DNA from: Dactylorhiza incarnata
Lineage: Eukaryota; Streptophyta; Magnoliopsida; Asparagales; Orchidaceae
Length of the DNA stretch: 64,000 bases
Direction of reading: 5' to 3'
Assembly (NCBI GenBank): GCA_033032865.1
Contig: JAWHQI010000068.1
Span: forward strand, 2,976,001 to 3,040,000
Below are positions 56,523 to 64,000 of the stretch, piece by piece. The position numbers were made by a program, and so were the translations under genes. Under the pieces are notes generated by a model. The model was given only the letters and a program-made list of their open reading frames with translations, had not been told where the DNA came from and did not search any database. Positions within the stretch are counted from its first letter, which is position 1. Each line of letters opens with the position of its first letter.

Positions 56523-57925
56523 GTGAGTATAAAAGCAAAACAAAAACAACACAGCATAGTACAGAAAGAAAAACACAATCACAGCAGACACAAGGATCTA
56601 TAGTAGTTCCCCAATCAACCTGGGTACATCTACTCTTCTACCACCCTTGGTAGGAATCCACTAGGTTTTTGATCAGGTGCCCTATCACCAGTGGGATTTT
56701 TGATCAGGTGCCCAAACACCACTGAGCTTTTAATCAGGTGCTCAAACCAAACCACAGGTTTTTGATCAGGTGCCCTGCCACCAAAGATTAACTTTTGAAG
56801 GGAGTTAGAACCCTGTACAAGATGGGTAAAAAGGATAAACAAAAAAGGTGTTTATGAAGTTCTTCTCTGTCAATAAGATCTGAGAGAAGACTAGTGGATT
56901 GTTGTGTTGTAAAGCTCCCCCTGTCTGATAGACTTTCTTGACAGATAATGGATGGAGCATTCTCTTGGATGAAAAGGATCTTCCTTGATAGCAGATGAAT
57001 TTGAGAGAAGATGTTTCTCAGATTATTGTTGCTCTTTGAAGATTAAGAACCAGCAGCTGAAACTGAGAGAAGATTTTTGTTGTTTTCAGAGAATGAAAAA
57101 TGCTGCTATTGATGAAGAATATATCTGTATTCCTTTTTGTCTTTTTGTATTTCACAAGTATGTTACTTCTCTAGTCGTGCACTGCTTCATCCTTTTACTT
57201 AGAGATATAAGACTGATTTTTAAATTCAAATCTTCTGGTTAAGGAATAGAATAATCTGAATTAAATCTTTCTTGGGGACTGCAATCTGATTCAGTAGGAA
57301 TACTTTAATTAGTTTTCCTTTTCCATGAAAGTATCCTTTTCCAATATGTCAATGGCTACATTCTCGAAAGAAGAGAATAGAAAGGAATATAAAGAGGAAG
57401 GATCAAATCTCGACTTATCTGAAAATGAATAAGTCCAAATATATGAATAGATCCGTTGCTGAATAGACGATCTGAGTTCAGAGAAAAGAGATAACTGATT
57501 CTTCAGAAGTTGTCAAGTTCAAGAGGAATTTCGTCGAACATAAAGCTGAGTTCATCGAGCAGAGAGCTGAGTTTGTCAAAATGAACACTTAGTTACTCAT
57601 TCGTCGAACAAGAGGCTGAGTTCATCGATCTCAATCTAGAGTTCGTCGAACTGAGAGATAGAATCTGCAGAACTGCTTGAAAGACTAATTTCGTCGAGCT
57701 GGAGAACAAGTTCATCGAACTAAAACACGACATTTGTCGAACACAGGAAAGAGTTCGTCGAACGCAGAAAGATGTTCGTCGAACACAAAAACTTGGAATT
57801 TTTTTAAGTTATAGCTGACTTGGACAAACTTAGACCTTGACCCTAAGACTATACAATGGGGTCAACTTGAATCTTAATCATAGATAGTGATCCTAGCCCA
57901 AATCAGTAATAGGGTTGTTCCAACA
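56523..57925 (-). repeat. SIRE-B 3' LTR, proximal piece
   Basis: Starts TGTTGGAACAACCC at 57925 on the minus strand. U3 has a long TTCGTCGAAC array (57525-57785), and R/U5 has GGCACCTGATCAAAAA repeats (about 56657-56780). It breaks at 56523, where SIRE-A inserted. Confidence 0.85.
57525..57785 (-). repeat. TTCGTCGAAC array in SIRE-B U3
   Basis: About 15 units of GTCGAAC, ATCGAAC, GTCGATCT or GTCGAGCT at 15-25 bp spacing. 57662-57795 closely matches 13738-13857. Confidence 0.75.
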
Positions 57926-58107
57926 ATCTCCCCCTATTTGGTTTAGGATACTATTTGACAAAATCAAATAATAAAACAAACAGCAATAAACATAGAGCAT
58001 ATATATCTGACAGAAAATAAATTTCATTTCAGCAGATAGAAAATATAGTACTCTGAGTTTAGAGAGCTTTACACTGAAAGCAGAAAATTAGCCAAATCAA
58101 ACAATCA

Positions 58108-60778
58108 TGAGCTTTACTCTTTCTTTGAGGAAGGCTTGAAAATGATTTCTCTGTTTGGGTTCTCAGATTCTCTTTTGCTCATATAAAGATCATTTTCTCC
58201 CAGCAGTGTTTGAGATGAAGCATGAGGAACCACTGCAGCTGGTTGCAACCTTAGATAATCTTTAGCATTAAAGAGATGTCTTGAGCTGTACCTTTCAAAT
58301 TCTTTTCTTTTGAATTCAGGCATAGTTGAATACTGAGAGTAGTCTTTTCCTTCTTCTTTTGCTTTATTTATCTGATTTGTAGCAATAGTTTCTTTGTATC
58401 TAGCCATATAAGCATTCTTCTCTGAATCTGGATTGATAGCAGATGGAGGCCTTTCATCAATTTCACTAGACTGATATGAGGATTGAAAATCTTAAGGATA
58501 TCTTTTTCTGTGAAAAGAGCCATCCGATACATGATATTTATAAATTGAGGAAAGTGCTCTGGCAGATCCTGAAGGAGGAGCTCTGGATGATCTTGAACTA
58601 TGATAGCCACTTGAGCTTCTATGACTTTCTCCTGATTTTCTTGAATGCTGAGGGATAAATTTCTGAGAGGAAGAAGACAACCATGCTGATCCTGCTGCTG
58701 GAGGAGGAGGAGCAGGAGGATTAAACTTGACAGGCTTGTCTGAGTAGAATCCTGTCTTCTTCATTTTCTTTCTCCTTTTATTCTCATTCTTTGAGAATCT
58801 CATCCATGCTGGAGAATCCTTGGTAAGGGTAATGTTATTCAAAATGTAATATGGAGTATCATTTGTTGAAGAGGGAGGTTTAGGAACAGCCTTTGCTTTG
58901 ATTCTGGACTTTCTTTTATTTGAGGATTTTGCATCTGAATCATCAGAATCATCACTATCATCATTATCATCATCATCAGAAAACTGAGCAGGGTTATCAT
59001 ACAGATCATCAAGATCTTTAAGAGCAATATCCAAATCTTGCTCAACATCCTCTGGAAGAGGAGAATCATCATACAAAAAGGTTGGAGGTGAATTCACCAA
59101 ACCAACTTCTTATGTTACTACAACTGTAACTGGAACCTGAACTGGAACTGGAACTCAAAAACTTTTGATGATTTTCTTTAATAAAACTGTATCTATTGGA
59201 GCTGTATAGGGAACTATAGCTTTTGAAAAATCTTGAGGCTTAGACAACCTGCTGAAAACTTAATTGAAGTTTGATAATAAAGAAATAATATCTATTGAGG
59301 GATTAATAGATATATTATTCACTGAATCTATGACTAGAATGAATAACTCTGAAGCTGCTACTGAAGCTGTCATATCTGTATCAATAAATATATCTGATTC
59401 TGCATCAAATGGAGCTTCTTCATTGAGAATCTCCCCCTGCCAAGTTTCAGGGAGACCTGAATCTAGGCCCCTAGAAGAAGGGACATAGGATGAGGAGGTA
59501 GGGAAGGATGAAAGCTTAGAAGATACGTCAGAGATAGCTTGAAGAACTAGAGCTAATTTTTCATCTAGAAGAGCAGTTAGCCTAAGAGAGATATGAGTGA
59601 AAATCTGGTCAGCAATAGAAGAAAAATCAACATACACAAAATAAGATGTATGTTGAGAAGATGTGAATGGGGTAAGGGAAGATGAGGGAATAGAGGAGGT
59701 AAGAAGATGTTAGTAGCATCTGAAATGGGTGGAAGATTATCATCAGGGATGTGAGATTGAGGTGGAGTATGTTGAGGAGACAGGAGGTCTAATGAAGGAG
59801 GGTGAAGAGAATCAACATCTAGAATAGATGATGATGGAAGCTCTGCAGACTGATTTTTCTGGAGAGGAGGAGAAGAAGGCAATGAGGAAGGAGTGTTTAT
59901 GGGAGGATTGGAGGGAAGAACTTCTTCAGTAGTAATGTTCTGAAGAGGTTGAGAAGGGAGAGGAGAAGAAGATTCAGAGAGAGGAACTTCTGGTAGGGTT
60001 GAGGGAGTGGCTGTGTCAGCCCTTGTGCTTTCAGAAGCCTGCCTGGAAGATTCTGCCCTTAGAGTCCTCTTGGGAATCACTCTCTCCTACTTACCAAAGA
60101 GAGCTGGAGTCAGCCTCTTGCTTACATTGATAAAGACTGTTGGAGACACCAACAGCTCTGGGCATTTTGCTTGAAGAACAATGCCTAAGATCCTGCCATA
60201 GCAAGCACTGAATTTGCTTTGCTTCTTCTTAATTGATTCAAAGAGAATCAATCCCCAATTCACCTGCTTCTTCTCCACCAAGGCCACCATCAACAAAAAT
60301 TGGTGCCTGGGAATATAATCATGAGCAGAGGTTTTTCCTAGTAAAACCTTGCCAACTACGTCAGCCATGAATTTGTATTCAACTGACAAATTCTTTTTCA
60401 GAAGATGATTAGAGTTTCCACTGGAGTGACCCATTTTGAACAATTCAGCATTAAATTCATCAGAGGTGATATCTAAATCATCATCACCATTTATCAATCC
60501 AAAAACATATGTTAAAATTTCTGGGAAAGAGAGACCTGATTTCCTGAGATTGTTCTTGAGATTGTTGTTGCATTCAGTGACTGAATGGTGTGTACCCATT
60601 CCTTTATCTCTACAACTGGAAGCTTTATCCATGTAGTCATAAACTTTCGCAACTGCTGTTCTTCAAAAAGTTGAAGAATGTCCTAAAAAATCTGGTCAGA
60701 ATGAGCAAACGACTCCATGTCTATGTCAGAGCCTGCATCAAACTTCATTGACGAGATCAATGCCTGAAAGATTGCCAT
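58108..60778 (-). pseudogene. SIRE-B additional ORF, several breaks
   Basis: ATG at 60778 (minus) follows the acceptor-like TTGCAG/GTACA. The readable parts include EILTYVFGLINGDDDLDI, FMADVVGKVLLGKTSAHDYI and VEKKQVNWGLILF (60087-60632), a Pro/Ser-rich centre (59577-60080), the acidic run and KRKSRIKAKAVPKPP (58492-59100) and the C-terminal EFKRKEFERYSSRHLF (58114-58407). These match SIRE-A in order. Stops and frameshifts separate the pieces. As in SIRE-A, no membrane segment is seen. Confidence 0.75.
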
Positions 60779-61143
60779 TGTACCTGCAAGAGAAAAAGAT
60801 CAAGTGCAAGGGAATTAGAGGCAAGAGCAAGTTCTGTAGGCGCAAAGACGAAAAGAAATCAAAGTTTTGATTTTAAGAGAGAGAGATCGGAGAAGGTGCG
60901 AGCTTTCGTTGAACGGGGTTCGGCTAAACCTAAGAAAATCAGAAGTTGAAGAGTCATTGGGCTTCATCAAATTGCGTTCGACGAAGAATAAATTTTCGTC
61001 AATCTCAGATTGACGAACGAGCTGACTTCGTCGATCTTTGGATTTAATAGGTTTCGTCGATCTCCGTTCGACGAACGACTAAATTTCGTCGATCTCCGTT
61101 CTACGAAATGATGGGATAAGTAAAAAAAATATAATTTTTAATT

Positions 61144-61765
61144 TATTGAATCTCCATCTATCATTCCTAGCTGATTAATAAAGAAGATGTGCTTCTTTTC
61201 ATCCAAAGGTTTGGTGAAAATATCAGCCCTTTGTAAGTCAGTAGGAATAAATTATAGGCAAATTTTGTTTTTATCCACATTATCTTTGATAAAGTGGTGC
61301 CTAATTTCTATGTGTTTAGTCCTACTATGGAGTAATGGATTTTGTGCTATAGATATTGCACTAGTATTGTCACAAAATATATTTAATTTATTTAAGTTGA
61401 TACCATAGTTTAGGAGTTAATTTTGTATCCACAAAATCTGTGAGCAACAACTGTCAGCAGCAATATATTCTACTTCAGCTATTGATGTAGACACAGATGT
61501 CTATTTCTTACAAAACCAAGACACAAGCTTATCACCAAGGAACTGGCAAGTTCCTGATGTGCTTTTCCTGTCTACTCTGCATCCAGCATAATCAGAATCT
61601 GAGAATCTAGTTAATTCAAATTTTGATGCATTTGGATACCAAAGTCCTAGATTTGGACAACCATTTATATATCTCAAAATTCTTTTTAATAAAATATGGT
61701 GAGATTCTTTGGGGTTAACTTGGAACCTAGCACAGATGCATATAGCAAACATTATGTCTGGTCTA
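61144..61765 (-). pseudogene. pol: SIRE-B RT and RNase H fragment, cut by Athila-like B
   Basis: On the minus strand, [22 protein letters not shown] (from about 61760), [28 protein letters not shown], then stop changes, CDNTSAI-like and ADIFTKPL motifs. It starts abruptly at 61765 in the middle of the conserved TSRPDIMFA motif, where the Athila-like LTR begins. Confidence 0.85.
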
Positions 61766-63266
61766 TGATGCGCGATTTCAGCAATGCTAATTAGCAAGCA
61801 CGAAATGCGATACACCGGCAGTGCACCGGTCGCTCAAGTAATAAAATAGTGAGGAACTCCCCGAATGTCGATCTCAAAGGAATGCAGGTTCTGGTGAACA
61901 AAGCGTGTGGTGATTCGATTGTTACACGAGCGAATAATGTGAAACAGGGGCGTTGTGATTGGATAACTAAGCTATTGCGGAAATAAGAGAAATGCGGGTC
62001 GAAAACCACCGCTTCGAAAGGTGTGGGTGAATGCAGCGACCGCGATGCCGCGCTTCGGTAAGCGGATGGAGTGGCCACAGTGCGAGGTTTGTGAGGGTCG
62101 TATTCACCTCTTCGCCAACATCACCACTAGCAAGTGCTAGATGGCTTCACACACAAATAACCTAGGCTATCACAACAACAACAAAAGCTATTCTCACCAC
62201 CACATCATCATTACACATGAACACAAGCAAGGATCCATAACATTAACCTAACAAGCGTTCGTACAACAACACAAAGAGAAAGCACAAGCATCAAAGTTTA
62301 GAAAGGACCACATAAAAGATGTCACCGCGTCTTGGGTTCTCGGCTAGAGTGAGAGGTTGTCGGGCTCTCTCCAGGCTCGACCCTCAGATGGTGTGTGGAC
62401 TGGAAGGAGGCTGTCACCGCTCCAACGATCTTCAGCGCTTCTATGGTCTCCTCGGCGAAGAATGCTTGAACTGGTGGCGGAGAATGCTTGCAAATGCTCC
62501 CAGATGGAAGAATGGCAAAGGAGATCGCTGGAAATGGTCTCCTCTTGTCTCCTCTGGTGGAAAGGGCGAAAATGGCGGGGTTCCTGGTTTTTCCCGCGAG
62601 GGGAATCCTCCTTCTCCCGTAGCGGCATTTCCTGCTTTAAATAATAAACAGGCAGAATTTTGGGCACGCACGGTCGAACGCACGATCGTGCGCTGCCCGT
62701 ACAATAATTAATGATAAAAACTGGCGTGAAGACGAAGTTGTGCCGCCCGTGCGATTTACTCACGCACGGGCAAATCCGCCCGTGCGTCGAAATGCACGGG
62801 TAAATTCAGAAAAGCTAAAAAATAGGAAGAAACAGGCGTCCGTGCGTTTGACTCACGCACGGGCAATTCCGCTCGTGCATCAAAACACACGACCAAACTC
62901 AGATCTCCCGTTTTCTGCCCAGATGAGAACGCACGACCACAACCGTCCGTGCGTCAAGGATACGCACGACCGTGCGTTGCACACAATCATGAATTCTGGG
63001 GGAAAACTAGATGATCCGACCACCTGTATACAAGATAAAATAGCTGGGAAAACACCTCCAGCACTAGATAAACATAGAGAAAGAGATGGGGAGCACCATG
63101 TGCTTACCCCCAATAACAAGGAGCGCAAATGCACACCGAAACGGGCCTAAGAGTGCACCTAGCATGGAATAACAAATATGATCAAAAACATGCCTAAAGT
63201 GTAGTGCATCGACTAGAAATACGGCCCAGATGAGTCCATAAATGTGTATATAAATGGGACTCATCA
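61766..63266 (-). repeat. 3' LTR of Athila-like element B
   Basis: Starts TGATGAGTCCC at 63266 (minus) and ends GCGCATCA at 61766, a perfect 5-bp terminal inverted repeat. A likely TATA TTATTTAAAG lies at about 62635-62645 (minus). Short overlapping frames at 62319-63150 coincide with the repeat array and show no known domain. Confidence 0.75.
62660..62975. repeat. CGCACGGGC / GCCCGTGCG dyad array in U3
   Basis: Includes the perfect 14-nt palindrome CGCACGATCGTGCG (62679-62692) and CGCACGGGC-AAATCC-GCCCGTGCG (62763-62786). CCGTGCG...CGCACGG pairs recur near 62748 and 62831. It lies just upstream of the TATA box in the minus sense. Confidence 0.75.
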
Positions 63267-63279
63267 CACCCCCAGACTT
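63267..63279 (-). other. Polypurine tract of Athila-like B
   Basis: Minus-strand AAGTCTGGGGGTG directly precedes the LTR start TGATG. Confidence 0.75.
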
Positions 63280-63785
63280 AACCATTTGCACGTCTCAGGC
63301 AAACTATTCAGCTCTCCTGTCGGAACAATTGGATGTTAGAGTGAGTTTGAGCGGTAGAGACCTATGCGAAGTCGCATGCACACGTGCATAGAAATACATT
63401 AGAATAGAATTTAACTCAAGATTATATCTAACTATTTCTAGAACAGTAATTTGAAATTTTTTTTACTTGGATGGTGAATCCCGGTGAATCTTTCGGTCGC
63501 GCAAAAGGGAAAATAGCGTGACTAATGAGTAGAGTTTTACTCGAATCAAAGCTCAGGACAAACTCCTAAGAAATCCATCAAAGTCGGTGTCCATAGGCTT
63601 GCACGTTCGCACTCTCTACTGCATGAGATGATTCGTATCTAAAATCAATAGGACTTATGGGTTAGGATTGGTCTTAGGTTGAGTTTAGGCTAGAAAAGTA
63701 GAAGGACAATGGGAATCACATTCAACATAACTGAGCACTCAAGCGAATTACAATCACCAATACAACATTTTCAAGAATTACACAA

Positions 63786-63798
63786 CACCCCCAGACTT
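63786..63798 (-). other. Internal polypurine-tract copy of Athila-like B
   Basis: The same 13 bases as the LTR-adjacent tract, 519 bp further inside the element. It parallels the duplicated tract of Athila-like A. Confidence 0.55.
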
Positions 63799-64000
63799 CA
63801 ACTGAACATTAGGTGCGTGCTAAGCCAAATATAAATTGAATTTGTTGAGAGAGTATTCATTTTGAACAACCCCTTTTTTTTCTTTTCTTTTCTCTTCTCG
63901 ACAGAATACTTTTGTAGGAACAATAAAAATGTCTCCTTTAGCTAATTCAAGGCTGCCATACACCACAGAGATAACACCAAATGCGATCGATAAATAAATT

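Larger units (their letters stand above)
56523..61765 (-). mobile_element. SIRE-B: second SIRE-like copia element, minus strand
   Basis: On the minus strand: the end of pol (61765-61144), the additional ORF (60778-58108), polypurine tract (57926-57940) and 3' LTR (57925-56523 plus 36382-36266). Its 3' LTR lies in the chromovirus LTR after AAGAG (36261-36265). Its pol is broken at 61765 by Athila-like element B. It is clearly more diverged from SIRE-A than SIRE-A's own LTRs are from each other. Confidence 0.85.
61766..64000 (-). mobile_element. Athila-like element B, 3' part (continues past window)
   Basis: Minus-strand 3' LTR 61766-63266 (1501 bp) with ends TGATG/CATCA, preceded in the minus sense by polypurine tract AAGTCTGGGGGTG (63267-63279) and non-coding internal DNA to 64000. 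The plan matches Athila-like A: dyad array, TATA, and a second internal copy of the tract. No coding region is inside the window, so family placement rests on layout. Expected target duplication copy: GTCTA (61761-61765). Confidence 0.7.

Noticed and set aside
62319..63150. Frames of 130, 136 and 139 residues as host genes
   Set aside because: They lie inside the Athila-B LTR over its dyad array and have no recognised domain.

Overview
The window is nuclear DNA of a flowering plant. It consists almost entirely of nested LTR retrotransposons, and I found no host gene, rRNA, genuine tRNA gene or CRISPR array. Several plant lineages are recognisable from their proteins: two Athila-like Ty3/gypsy elements, a Tat-like gypsy relic with two RNase H domains, a chromovirus with a C-terminal chromodomain (Tekay/Del-like), two SIRE/Maximus-type Ty1/copia elements with the extra ORF after pol, and three members of a gag-only (LARD-like) copia-derived family. 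I cannot name the species.

Layout. 1-7204: Athila-like element A (+), entered in gag, with a broken gag-pol, a 1.6 kb non-coding 3' region and a 3' LTR at 6126-7204. 7205-11095: degenerate pieces, namely a minus-strand LTR tip, a miniature TRIM/SINE-like element (7310-7613) and a long minus-strand LTR-like block ending TGTAACATCCC at 11095. 11096-14083 and 22076-22995: a decayed Tat-like pol and LTR-like DNA, split by LARD-1 (14084-22075, minus, TSD CTACC). 22996-24494: LTR and stub of a third LARD. 24495-36265: chromovirus (+), with its 5' LTR truncated on the left and its 3' LTR starting at 33490. That LTR is interrupted at 36265 by SIRE-B (minus; 36266-36382 and 56523-61765). SIRE-B's LTR is interrupted by SIRE-A (+, 36383-56522, TSD GTGAG). 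SIRE-A is interrupted by LARD-2 (minus, 43307-51806, TSD TCTGA). SIRE-B's RT is interrupted by Athila-like element B (minus, 61766 to beyond the window).

How the parts work together. No element here has an intact pol. Every pol reading frame carries stop codons or frameshifts, mostly C-to-T/G-to-A type, and several catalytic residues are replaced. LARD-1 and LARD-2 keep LTRs, a primer binding site, a polypurine tract and a gag-like ORF but no pol, so they must have moved using enzymes from another element. Matching LTR ends make a SIRE-like copia the likely donor.

The most interesting signals are non-coding. (1) LTRs of unrelated families each carry their own GC-rich, dyad-symmetric motif array just upstream of the TATA box. 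(2) Stem-loops in the non-coding parts of Athila-A and the LARDs show paired, compensatory differences between copies. (3) A module of about 73 bp recurs in three different elements. (4) The SIRE extra ORF has a 3' splice-acceptor-like site just before its ATG, conserved in both copies.
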